Below, piece after piece: positions 1 to 7,986 of a stretch of DNA of 64,000 bases. The first letter of the stretch is position 1, and every line of letters begins with the position of its first letter. The stretch covers positions 232,563-296,562 of the forward strand of contig CAYTUK010000001.1 of assembly GCA_964441285.1 (NCBI GenBank), read 5' to 3'. This DNA is from S010-25 sp964441285. GTDB taxonomy: Bacteria > Pseudomonadota > Gammaproteobacteria > SZUA-229. Both the position numbers and the translations under genes were made by a program. The notes beneath the pieces were generated by a model, which had not been told where the DNA came from, searched no databases, and saw only the letters and a list, made by a program, of their open reading frames with translations.

Positions 1-2
1 AG

Positions 3-1472
3 ATTGGTGCTTCCTCAAAGTTGAGAACAAGGCAAGATGACTACCTTTTTAGTACCAGTTATCTACAGAGTAAAAATGACTTCAGGTTTGTGAATAACAA
101 CGGAACACCGTTAAATCCGAATGATGATCGGGTTGAAAAACGCAAGAATGATGGTGTTAAACAGCGGGCATTACTGGCAAACTGGAAACATAAGGTCAAC
201 CAGAAATACGACACTGAGGTACGCATGGATTTGTCTGACCGACATAAGGCGCTGCCCAGTGTAACCAATAATGCCGATGTGCAGACCTATCTGGATACAT
301 TGCAATACCATTTACTGGGGCAGTTGAATGCACGTTCCGTCTGGCTTAAAAACCTGAGTTTTAATGCCAAACTGTTTGCCTCCAGAAAAAATGAAATTTT
401 TGATGATTCATTAGCACAACTGGGTTTTATTAATCAGCGTACCGTGAGTGTAACCAGAAAAGCAGGAACGCAAATCTATGCACAGTTAAATCAGCAATAC
501 TCAAGCTGGAAACTACTCAATAGTCTAAGCCTGGAGACCTATGACCATAGTAGTACACAGGCGCTGGTGAGCAGTGATACCAACAGTCGAAAACGACTGG
601 CACTGTCAGTAGAAAATAACCGTTATTTTGATAACAATCAGCTGATTGTTAATCTGGTTTTACGTTATCAGCTTATTGTTGATGCGGTTGCCGCAACTAC
701 TGATGCATTTGCTAATGTCACACCAGGGTTTAATATCAATCGGCAGTTGGTTAATCCGCAGCTGGGGGTTAAATACCGTTTTACTCAACACACCTATCTG
801 ACCGCAAATATTGGACAGTACAGTCGCGTGCCATCCTTTCTTGAACTGTTCGGTGGTGATGGTCTGTTGCTGGGTAATGTAAACTTAAAGCAGGAAACGG
901 CATTAAATACCGATATGGGTTTTACCTATACCTGGTATAAACCCTATCACTGGTTACATCATGCGCGGTTTTATAGCGGGGTGTTTTATAACCGTATACA
1001 AAATTTAATTGTACGTATTTATAATGGTCAGGGCCTGGGCAAGTCGGAGAATATTGCTGACGCACAGGTACGTGGTTTTGAAACCACATTAAAACTTATG
1101 CCGGCTAAACACCATACGCTGCACATTAATTTAACCTTACTTGATAGCATCAATTATTCTGATATTACCAGTTTTCAGGGAAAAAGCCTGCCAGGTTATT
1201 ACCAGCAGAGTCTGGGCTTGCGTTATGCTTATCAGATAAATCACTGGCTATACCGTTTTGAAGTCGACATTAAACGTAATCTATTTTATGACCGCAGTAA
1301 TTTGCTGAAGGGCGATAATGTGAACCTGATTAATCTTGGCTTACGTTATTCTTTACAGAAATCCAGTATTGATTTTAAGGTGAATAATTTATTGAATGAG
1401 AATATTCGATATTTTCGTAATCGCCCGACGCCGGGGTTAAATATGTCACTTACCTACAACCATTTATTTTAG
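3..1472 (+). CDS. TonB-dependent outer-membrane receptor, C-terminal part (BtuB-like by context)
   Basis: The reading frame is open to the left edge of the window, so the signal peptide, TonB box, plug and first strands lie outside. What is visible is a series of alternating amphipathic beta strands ending in a terminal Phe (NHLF), the hallmark of a TonB-dependent receptor barrel. The segment YSRVPSFLELFGGDG followed by NLKQETALNTDMGFTY is the conserved late-barrel region of this family. It lies upstream of a beta-propeller lipoprotein, two surface proteins and a cobalamin adenosyltransferase on the same strand, so a role in corrinoid uptake is inferred from context. The substrate cannot be read from the barrel itself; siderophore or another metal chelate is possible. 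Confidence 0.85.
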   Translation: MGASSKLRTRQDDYLFSTSYLQSKNDFRFVNNNGTPLNPNDDRVEKRKNDGVKQRALLANWKHKVNQKYDTEVRMDLSDRHKALPSVTNNADVQTYLDTLQYHLLGQLNARSVWLKNLSFNAKLFASRKNEIFDDSLAQLGFINQRTVSVTRKAGTQIYAQLNQQYSSWKLLNSLSLETYDHSSTQALVSSDTNSRKRLALSVENNRYFDNNQLIVNLVLRYQLIVDAVAATTDAFANVTPGFNINRQLVNPQLGVKYRFTQHTYLTANIGQYSRVPSFLELFGGDGLLLGNVNLKQETALNTDMGFTYTWYKPYHWLHHARFYSGVFYNRIQNLIVRIYNGQGLGKSENIADAQVRGFETTLKLMPAKHHTLHINLTLLDSINYSDITSFQGKSLPGYYQQSLGLRYAYQINHWLYRFEVDIKRNLFYDRSNLLKGDNVNLINLGLRYSLQKSSIDFKVNNLLNENIRYFRNRPTPGLNMSLTYNHLF

Positions 1473-1644
1473 AAAACTGCGGCTTTAAGCCATGAATCGA
1501 CACTTTGCAATTAAAACATCCTGCTCCCGCGTTATGAAATTTCATAATAACGCTACTATCACCTGCGCTTCATGCGTTGAAGCAGAACATTTTAATCACA
1601 AGCTGTTCAATCCAGACTTAAGCGGCAGATTTTTAGCTTATACA

Positions 1645-2874
1645 ATGAAAAGAATCATTGCATTATTGCTACTATTTTTAGTTGTGGCCTGTTCAAAAAC
1701 GACAACAAATGCGCCAGTGAATACTTCGGGTAGTACTGCAACCGGCATCAATTCAGATCCACTGTGTTTGTCAACAGGCATCCGTAATCAGCCTGTTACA
1801 CCCGTTACTGCTGTGATTGCCACGACCGCTGCGGATTACAGCAGCGGGGCGCTGGCTATTGTTTCTGGTAATAGTCAGGGTCAGTTTTCATCCTTAAATG
1901 CGTTAGACCCCACCGACAGTGATATAAGTATTGCGGCCTATGGTCAATATTTTTATCGTATTGGCCGTGCCTTTGCGGGTAATAACATTACCAAATTTTC
2001 TATCAATAAACCACAAACACCAATCTGGCAATATTCTGTTAATGCGACTACAGGCAGTGCTGTATTAAGCAATCCGCACGATATGGTTTTTGCCAGTGCA
2101 ACCAAAGCCTATGTGCTACGTTATGGGACCACTAAAGCCTGGATAGTGAATCCATCAACAACGACAAAAACAGGCTTTAAAACGGGTGAACTTAATTTGT
2201 CTGCTTATGGCGGTATCGATGGTATTCCTGATATGGATAGTGCAGTGATTGCTGATGGTAAATTATTTATTACCCTGCAACGTCTGGAAGGTCCTATGTT
2301 GCAGCCGGATAATGTTTCTTATCTTGCAGTATTTGATATTAAGACAGATAAGGAAATCAATGTAGGAATTCCTGGTGACACATTGAAAGGCATTCCATTA
2401 AAGGTACGTAATCCGACAAAAATTCTGTATGACGCGACTACGGATGAAATTTATGTTCAGGGTTCTGGTAGTACCTTACCACCACTTAAATATGTGGGTG
2501 GCATTGAAGCGATTAATGCTAGTACGTATACCTCAAAACTGATTCTTGATGATGGCGATAAAAATAATCACCCCTATGGATTAATCTATCAAATGACATT
2601 GGCTTCACCAAATATCCTTTATTTTGTTGGTTATGATGGCTGGCAGAATAATACTTTATATGTCATGAATATAAAGACTTCAAAGATTTTAAAAACCAGG
2701 GTAGCGCAACTTATTGGTGGTGATATCGGTGATATAACCACGGATAATCAGGGACGGGTCTGGGTTGGAGATAATGCTAATGCGGCAATACGCATTATTG
2801 ACTCAGGCAGTTGTGATCAGGTGGCGGTGGTTTCGACTCGACTGAATCCGGAGAAAATCGTTTTTACACAATAG
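1645..2874 (+). CDS. Beta-propeller surface lipoprotein (BtuG-like candidate)
   Basis: I chose the ATG at 1645 because it starts a clean lipoprotein signal, MKRIIALLLLFLVVACS, with the lipidated Cys in the LVVAC box. An in-frame ATG at 1492 would bury that signal. The mature part (about 390 residues) is made of repeated beta-rich units with patterns like NPHDMVFASATKAYVLRYG and NPTKILYDATTDEIYVQG, as in YncE/YVTN-type propellers. In Bacteroides the B12-binding lipoprotein BtuG is such a propeller sitting on BtuB. Here the gene directly follows a TonB receptor and precedes a cobalamin adenosyltransferase, so a BtuG-like partner role is my inference. The propeller fold is moderately sure; the ligand is not. 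Confidence 0.7.
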   Translation: MKRIIALLLLFLVVACSKTTTNAPVNTSGSTATGINSDPLCLSTGIRNQPVTPVTAVIATTAADYSSGALAIVSGNSQGQFSSLNALDPTDSDISIAAYGQYFYRIGRAFAGNNITKFSINKPQTPIWQYSVNATTGSAVLSNPHDMVFASATKAYVLRYGTTKAWIVNPSTTTKTGFKTGELNLSAYGGIDGIPDMDSAVIADGKLFITLQRLEGPMLQPDNVSYLAVFDIKTDKEINVGIPGDTLKGIPLKVRNPTKILYDATTDEIYVQGSGSTLPPLKYVGGIEAINASTYTSKLILDDGDKNNHPYGLIYQMTLASPNILYFVGYDGWQNNTLYVMNIKTSKILKTRVAQLIGGDIGDITTDNQGRVWVGDNANAAIRIIDSGSCDQVAVVSTRLNPEKIVFTQ

Positions 2875-2888
2875 TAGAACGAGAGGCA

Positions 2889-2916
2889 CAGCAGGCGCCT
2901 TAGCAGTTGCCTGCTG
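2889..2916 (+). terminator. Stem-loop between lipoprotein and surface-protein genes
   Basis: An 8-bp perfect stem (CAGCAGGC with GCCTGCTG, 12-nt loop) sits 15 bases after the lipoprotein stop and is followed by A-rich then T-rich sequence. It could be a leaky terminator or mRNA-processing hairpin that lowers expression of the downstream genes. No clean U-tract follows immediately, so strength is doubtful. Confidence 0.4.
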
Positions 2917-2952
2917 AAAAAAATTTAACTTTTTTAAAACGGAAACACAATC

Positions 2953-3765
2953 ATGAAGAAAAAATATGTATTCCCCACACTGCTAACGGCATTAATATTG
3001 TCGCCAGCTTCAGCCATTGCCGGACCTTATGCACCCGCTGTTGGGCAACCCGGTTCAACGGCAATCAATATGAATAACCCGATCATTAGTTCCTGGGCGA
3101 CCGGTTATACAAGTTATCTGCCTGGTGCGAATGTTTCATCAACCTGGCAGACACCATTAAAAGCCTTAGGTAAGGCGCAGGGAACATCCGGTGATGTTGT
3201 CAGCCTGGGAACGGGTGGGCAGATAACGCTAACTTTTAACGACCCGATTGCTAATGGTACAGGTGCTGATTTTGCGGTGTTTGAAAATAGTTTTAACAAT
3301 ACCTTTCTGGAACTGGCAAAAGTAGCCGTATCCTCAGATGGAAGCAATTTTTTTACTTTCCCGACATACTCCTTAACGCCTTCAGCCGTTGGCGCATTCG
3401 GCAGTATTGATCCGACAAATATCAGTGGTCTTGCGGGTAAATATCGTCAGGGCTGGGGCACGCCGTTTGATCTTAATCTATTAAGTGGTATCCCGGCGCT
3501 GGATATCAATCATGTGTCTTATGTTCGTCTGCTTGATGTAGTGGGTAATGGTTCTATGAAAGATACTAATGGGCATCCAATTTACGATCCGTATCCTACT
3601 ACAGGCAGTGCCGGTTTTGATCTGGATGCAATCGGGGTAATGAATAGTCGTTCGACGGTGGTGCCTTTGCCTGCGGGTTTATGGTTGTTTATCAGCGGTA
3701 TGTCTTTATTAGGCTGGTTTGGTAAAAGAAAATTTTTTAAAATAGTTGAAAAAACAGGAGATTGA
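2953..3765 (+). CDS. Secreted surface protein with VPLPA-type C-terminal sorting signal
   Basis: The 270-residue protein has a signal peptide (MKKKYVFPTLLTALILSPASAIAG) and a C-terminal tripartite tail: VPLPAGLWLF, a hydrophobic helix, then GKRKFFK. This resembles PEP-CTERM tails recognised by exosortases, although a further ten residues follow the basic cluster, which is unusual. The middle contains a beta-rich domain with FAVFENSF and YVRLLDVVG, the sort of sandwich seen in cell-surface proteins near B12 receptors in other phyla. It is followed immediately by the DUF4465 gene. Function is inferred from context as corrinoid binding or display; the sorting tail is directly visible. Confidence 0.75.
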   Translation: MKKKYVFPTLLTALILSPASAIAGPYAPAVGQPGSTAINMNNPIISSWATGYTSYLPGANVSSTWQTPLKALGKAQGTSGDVVSLGTGGQITLTFNDPIANGTGADFAVFENSFNNTFLELAKVAVSSDGSNFFTFPTYSLTPSAVGAFGSIDPTNISGLAGKYRQGWGTPFDLNLLSGIPALDINHVSYVRLLDVVGNGSMKDTNGHPIYDPYPTTGSAGFDLDAIGVMNSRSTVVPLPAGLWLFISGMSLLGWFGKRKFFKIVEKTGD

Positions 3766-3766
3766 A

Positions 3767-4528
3767 ATGAAACAACAGTTATCTATGTCACTATTGCTTG
3801 TTGCAGGGCTTATCGCTACTTCAGCGTCGGCAAGTGTGGCAACATTTGATGATTTATCACTGCCTTCCACAGAATCCCATTACGCACCACAGGCAGCAAC
3901 TAATTTTATTAGTGGGGCGGCGAATTTTATCCATAATTTTACCAATTATGGTGGCGGCTGTTGCTGGAGTGGGTTTACCTATTCCAATATGACTGATACT
4001 ACCACTGCTGGTTATATCAATCAGTACAGTGCGGTTACCGGTGGCGGGGTAAATGGTTCAACAAATTATGCCATCTCAAACCCTGGATCATCATCGTTTT
4101 CGCGGGTTAATTTTGCTACCTCAACAAAAGTAACAGGGGCTTATTTTACTAATACCACTTACGCCTATCTGTCGATGTTAAACGGTGACAGTTTTGCCAA
4201 AAAATTTGCTCTGGGAGATTTTCTTACTTTAACCGTCAGCGGCCTTGACAGTAATAATCAGATAACAAATGCAGTTAATATCAGCCTTGCTCGTGATGCA
4301 AATCTGCTTCATCAGTGGGTCTGGGACGATCTGACACCTCTGGGTAAAGTGAATGCGTTGGAGTTTTCGCTGTCATCTTCAGATGTTGGCGCTTTCGGGA
4401 TGAATACACCTGCCTACTTCGCTATGGATAACTTAACCACGATTCCAGATGTACCCCTGCCAGCGGCTTTCTGGTTATTTGGCTCTGGGTTACTGGGTCT
4501 GGTTGGCATTGCTCGCCGCCGTTGCTAA
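3767..4528 (+). CDS. DUF4465 surface protein with PEP-CTERM-like tail (BtuH-like candidate)
   Basis: The start at 3767 is set by AGGAG at 3756-3760 and gives a good signal peptide ending in SASA. The body carries DUF4465 features: WSGFTYSNMTD, GYINQYSAVTGGG, VTGAYFTNTTYAYLSM and GAFGMNTPAYFAMDN. The tail VPLPAAFWLFGSGLLGLVG with terminal ARRRC is a typical gammaproteobacterial PEP-CTERM variant. As I recall, DUF4465-like lipoproteins accompany B12 transport genes in Bacteroidetes, where the BtuH class binds cobalamin directly. Here lipid anchoring appears to be replaced by a sorting tail. Family assignment is strong; cobalamin binding is inferred. Confidence 0.8.
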   Translation: MKQQLSMSLLLVAGLIATSASASVATFDDLSLPSTESHYAPQAATNFISGAANFIHNFTNYGGGCCWSGFTYSNMTDTTTAGYINQYSAVTGGGVNGSTNYAISNPGSSSFSRVNFATSTKVTGAYFTNTTYAYLSMLNGDSFAKKFALGDFLTLTVSGLDSNNQITNAVNISLARDANLLHQWVWDDLTPLGKVNALEFSLSSSDVGAFGMNTPAYFAMDNLTTIPDVPLPAAFWLFGSGLLGLVGIARRRC

Positions 4529-4589
4529 CCCTGTTTTTTATACACATCATCCCTGCCGAACAGTGATTACTAAAACGAATACTGATGCT

Positions 4590-4712
4590 CCAAGAGCGTC
4601 AGTCGCAGGGACGCGGGTGTCGGGCCGGCATGGATGTATTGACAGCGTGTCTTGAACAATAGGTGTTCTTTTTATCTGTTTCAGTAATAGGTATCCGTTT
4701 CATCCATCCTGT
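4590..4712. repeat. Dispersed intergenic repeat, copy A (degenerate)
   Basis: This copy has the core in reverse orientation, CGCAGGGACGCGGGTGTC ... GCGTGTCTTGAACAATAGG, followed by the arm TTTTTATCTGTTTCAGTAATA and a second half-arm GGTATCCGTTTCATCCATC. It matches the full copies at 27.6 and 40.5 kb in inverted orientation. The other arm is decayed. Confidence 0.75.
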
Positions 4713-4736
4713 TAGCATTTTCTTGGAGGAATTTTT

Positions 4737-4760
4737 ATGTGTATTTTTTGTAGCGAATAA
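4737..4760 (+). other. Possible seven-codon leader ORF ahead of the adenosyltransferase
   Basis: A strong ribosome-binding site (GGAGGA at 4727-4732) precedes ATG at 4737, which opens a seven-codon frame reading MCIFCSE and then TAA. The adenosyltransferase ATG at 4776 itself has no obvious Shine-Dalgarno sequence, so translational coupling or a leader-peptide role is conceivable. It may equally be a chance match. Confidence 0.3.
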
Positions 4761-4775
4761 ATTAATATCAATACT

Positions 4776-5330
4776 ATGGGGCATCGGTTAACAAAAATTT
4801 ACACTCGCACAGGGGATGATGGAACAACTGGTCTGGCGAATGGTTCACGTATACCAAAAGATGATTCCCTGCTACACGCAATGGGTGATGTGGATGAATT
4901 AAACAGCCAGCTGGCTGTATTACGATCACATATTTCCGGGCAGCTCGCACAACCAGTAACAATTATCCAGAATGAATTATTTAATATTGGCGCTGAACTG
5001 GCAATGGGCGAATGCTTTATTCAGCCATTGCATGTTGACTGGCTGGAACAGTCGCTGGATGATTTAAACACCGGGTTGCCACCATTGAAAGAATTTATTC
5101 TACCCGGTGGTGGACTGGCCGCCTCACATTGCCATATTGCAAGAGCCATTTGTCGACGTGCGGAACGTACCCTGGTTGGGGTTAACCGAGAGAAAGCGTT
5201 GAATAAGTGCTTGATGGCATACTTAAATCGCCTGTCTGATTTTCTATTTGTGCTGGCCCGTGTGATTAGTAAAGCAGCCGGTGAGAAAGAAGTTTACTGG
5301 CAGTCTGACAGGCTAAAACAGGGTAATTAA
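4776..5330 (+). CDS. Cob(I)alamin adenosyltransferase, PduO type
   Basis: The enzyme transfers the adenosyl group of ATP to cob(I)alamin, giving coenzyme B12, in the cytoplasm. The N-terminal ATP-binding signature YTRTGDDGTTGLANG (about residues 8-22), the RRAERTLVGV segment and NRLSDFLFVLARV near the C terminus are the PduO-family landmarks. The length of 184 residues is normal. It lies downstream of the receptor and surface-protein genes on the same strand, which is what gives the locus its B12 reading. Separation by a 250-base repeat-containing gap suggests it may have its own promoter. The family call is firm. Confidence 0.92.
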   Translation: MGHRLTKIYTRTGDDGTTGLANGSRIPKDDSLLHAMGDVDELNSQLAVLRSHISGQLAQPVTIIQNELFNIGAELAMGECFIQPLHVDWLEQSLDDLNTGLPPLKEFILPGGGLAASHCHIARAICRRAERTLVGVNREKALNKCLMAYLNRLSDFLFVLARVISKAAGEKEVYWQSDRLKQGN

Positions 5331-5369
5331 ATTTTTCGCTGATCCTTAACGGGGCAGTCGTGATATTTT

Positions 5370-6278
5370 ATGATAAGAATTGGCATTGATTTAGGTGGTA
5401 CAAAAATTGAAGGCATTGCTCTGTCGGAAGCCGGCGATGAAATATATCGCCGACGAATTGCCACCCCACAAGGTAATTATTCGGCAACATTACGAGGTAT
5501 TGTTGATTTGATTTCAACTATCGAAGCACAGACGCAGCAAGGCGGAAGCATTGGTATCTGTACGCCGGGTGCGTTGTCGCCAGTGACAGGTTTGATGCGT
5601 AATTCTAACTCGGTCTGTATGAATGGTCAGCCAGTGCAAAAAGATTTACAGGATTTATTAAACAGAGACATTCGTCTTGCCAATGATGCAAACTGTTTTG
5701 CCTTATCGGAAGCAACGGATGGCGTAGCAAAAAATTGTTCTATAGTATTTGGTGTTATTATTGGCACCGGTACAGGTGCAGGTATTGTTATTGATAAAAA
5801 AGTATTGTCTGGATCTAATGCAATTGCTGGTGAATGGGGACACAATCCATTGCCCTGGCCGGAGGATGTGGAATTACCTGGTGGCGAATGTTATTGCGGT
5901 AAAAATGGTTGTATTGAAACCTGGCTATCAGGGCCGGGTATGGTGCGAGATCATGAGCTACACAATAATGTCTTTGTTGACCCTGAAACGCTGGTTAAAC
6001 AGGCGCGTTTTGGTGATGAAGATGCCAGCGAAACACTGCAGCGTTATGAAAGCCGTTTAGCTAGAAGCTTGGCATACATAATCAATATTTTAGACCCGGA
6101 TGCGATTGTGCTGGGTGGTGGCATGGGTAACATAAAACGTCTGTATAAAAATGTTCCTGAATTATGGGGTGAGTATATTTTCTCTGCTGGGGTAACTACA
6201 CAATTGCTGGCACCGGATCACGGCGATTCATCGGGTGTTCGTGGTGCTGCCTGGTTATGGAACGCTCAGATTTCCTAG
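5370..6278 (+). CDS. mak: ROK-family sugar kinase, fructokinase-like (Mak)
   Basis: This cytoplasmic ATP-dependent hexose kinase has the ROK phosphate motif IGIDLGGTK at the N terminus, the second glycine-rich motif IIGTGTGAGIV, the substrate loop GEWGHNPLPWPED and the zinc-knuckle signature CYCGKNGCIETW. HGDSSGVRGAAWLW closes the protein as in E. coli Mak, with the same overall length of about 302 residues. Phosphorylation of fructose (or mannose) is expected from family knowledge; N-acetylglucosamine kinase is the close alternative. The gene ends 8 bases before the RlmG start, so the two may be co-transcribed without sharing a pathway. Confidence 0.85.
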   Translation: MIRIGIDLGGTKIEGIALSEAGDEIYRRRIATPQGNYSATLRGIVDLISTIEAQTQQGGSIGICTPGALSPVTGLMRNSNSVCMNGQPVQKDLQDLLNRDIRLANDANCFALSEATDGVAKNCSIVFGVIIGTGTGAGIVIDKKVLSGSNAIAGEWGHNPLPWPEDVELPGGECYCGKNGCIETWLSGPGMVRDHELHNNVFVDPETLVKQARFGDEDASETLQRYESRLARSLAYIINILDPDAIVLGGGMGNIKRLYKNVPELWGEYIFSAGVTTQLLAPDHGDSSGVRGAAWLWNAQIS

Positions 6279-6286
6279 GTCTATCT

Positions 6287-7495
6287 ATGAACACAATAAA
6301 TACACCATCAAACACACAGACAGGCACCCATATAAGCTCGGTCTATGGATGTTATCGTTTACAACGATACCCTGTTATAAAAAAAGAAACATTACGTGCA
6401 TGGGATGCTGCCGATGAATATTTATTACAGTATCTTGCGGATAATAACTTAGCTGATACTGGAGCCTCGCTATTAATTCTCAATGATGGTTTTGGTGGTT
6501 TATCGATACCCTTGCATCGTCTTAACCCAGTGGTGATGACGGATTCCTGGTTGACGATGCAGGCTATTGCAGAAAATATGAAAATAAACCAGCTTGATGA
6601 TGAGGCAATAACCTTTGTTGATAGTCTGGATTTACCCGACAATATCCGGGCGAAGAAAATTGATATTATCTTAATTAAATTGCCTAAATCGCTAGCCATG
6701 GTTGAAGATCAGTTGCAGCGTATTCGTGCAGTGCTAAATCCGGCAACAAAAATTATTGCAGCGGGTATGTCAAAACATATCCATGTTTCTACACTAAAGT
6801 TGTTTGAGAAAATAATTGGACCGACGAAAACATCGCTGGCACGTAAAAAAGCGCGGTTAATTTTTAGTCAGTTCGATGAAGCTTTAACCGTTGCCGATAA
6901 TGCATACCCTTGTGTATATAAATTACCTTATAAACTGGATGATGTAGAAATAGAGGTGATGAATCATGCCGGTGTGTTTTCTACAGAAAAGCTTGATGTC
7001 GGTACGCGGCTTTTATTAGAAAATATTCCTGCTGATAAGCAATATAAATCTATTGTTGATTTGGGGTGTGGTAATGGTGTGGCAGGTTTAATTGCAGCAC
7101 TAAAAAATTCACAGGCGAAGCTATTTTTTACTGATGAGTCTTATATGGCGATCAAGTCATCAATGGCTAATTTTTTATCTGTTTTTAGCGAATCACGTGA
7201 AGCAGAATTTTTGCAGACTGATTGTTTGCAGGGTATTGCTGATAACAGTATTTCACTGGTTTTATGTAATCCACCTTTTCATCAAAATAATGCAGTCAAT
7301 GATAAAGTTGCCTGGCAAATGTTTTCTGAAGCTAAAGCCGCGTTGGAAGATAAAGGTGAATTGTGGGTTATTGGTAATCGGCACCTGGCTTACCATGCAA
7401 AGTTGAAAAAAATATTTGGTAACTGCAATGTTATTGCAAATAATAAAAAGTTCGTGCTACTAAAAATGATAAAAATACAGGTGGTGGAAAAGTAG
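6287..7495 (+). CDS. rlmG: 23S rRNA (guanine-1835 N2)-methyltransferase RlmG
   Basis: RlmG methylates G1835 of 23S rRNA using S-adenosylmethionine. The protein (about 402 residues from the ATG at 6287) shows the family N-terminal block YRLQRYPVIKKETLRAWDAA, a degenerate first methyltransferase-like domain, then the active domain with VDLGCGNGVAG (about residue 260) and the catalytic LCNPPFHQNN (about residue 328). A start at 6257 is possible but would overlap the kinase gene. RsmC is the nearest alternative; the AWDAADEYLL block favours RlmG. Confidence 0.88.
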   Translation: MNTINTPSNTQTGTHISSVYGCYRLQRYPVIKKETLRAWDAADEYLLQYLADNNLADTGASLLILNDGFGGLSIPLHRLNPVVMTDSWLTMQAIAENMKINQLDDEAITFVDSLDLPDNIRAKKIDIILIKLPKSLAMVEDQLQRIRAVLNPATKIIAAGMSKHIHVSTLKLFEKIIGPTKTSLARKKARLIFSQFDEALTVADNAYPCVYKLPYKLDDVEIEVMNHAGVFSTEKLDVGTRLLLENIPADKQYKSIVDLGCGNGVAGLIAALKNSQAKLFFTDESYMAIKSSMANFLSVFSESREAEFLQTDCLQGIADNSISLVLCNPPFHQNNAVNDKVAWQMFSEAKAALEDKGELWVIGNRHLAYHAKLKKIFGNCNVIANNKKFVLLKMIKIQVVEK

Positions 7496-7557
7496 ATAAT
7501 AGAAAATATTGCGTTAATGAAATAGCAGTGATCAGATAAGAGGGGAAGATATAGTCG

Positions 7558-7986
7558 TTACTGGTTGGAAAGTCTAGATGTTTTCTTGATTAAAACTACG
7601 ACTGCCAGAAAAAATAATACGCTGGTGATCACAATACTATTAGTTTTTAGATCAGGTGGAAATATTAATATAAATTTTTTACCCTTGATAAGGGATGAAT
7701 AGCTTGAGACACAAAAAGGGATAAGAAACAGGCGCATGGTTTGCCATCGGTCCAGCGTTTTTAAACTTACTGGCCAGCAGGTGGTACTGATAACCAGTGC
7801 GGCACCGACGATTAATGCAATGCCAAGTGAGGAAAACCAAAGGTGTGGGCTGGCGTCAAAATAGAGAACAGTGATGGCCAGGTACCAGATAAAATAACTC
7901 CAGAGTAATTGCTGGCCTAGACTTAAAGTTTTTAAATAACACAGCATGGTTTTACCAACTTTCGGCGGTGGCATTTTTCCAGTCAT
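7558..7986 (-). CDS. Small integral membrane protein of unknown function
   Basis: A 142-residue protein with three hydrophobic helices: LLWSYFIWYLAITVLYF, WFSSLGIALIVGAALVIS and NSIVITSVLFFLAVVVLI near the C terminus. Its first codons overlap the end of the upstream flavoprotein gene by 35 bases, so the two are probably translated as a pair. An ATG at 7947 would remove the overlap. I do not recognise a family. A membrane partner or anchor for the flavoprotein is the natural guess. Confidence 0.65.
   Translation of the reverse strand: MTGKMPPPKVGKTMLCYLKTLSLGQQLLWSYFIWYLAITVLYFDASPHLWFSSLGIALIVGAALVISTTCWPVSLKTLDRWQTMRLFLIPFCVSSYSSLIKGKKFILIFPPDLKTNSIVITSVLFFLAVVVLIKKTSRLSNQ

Noticed and set aside
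1492..1644. N-terminal extension of the propeller lipoprotein
   Set aside because: It would place 51 polar residues before a clear lipoprotein signal; the ATG at 1645 explains the sequence better.
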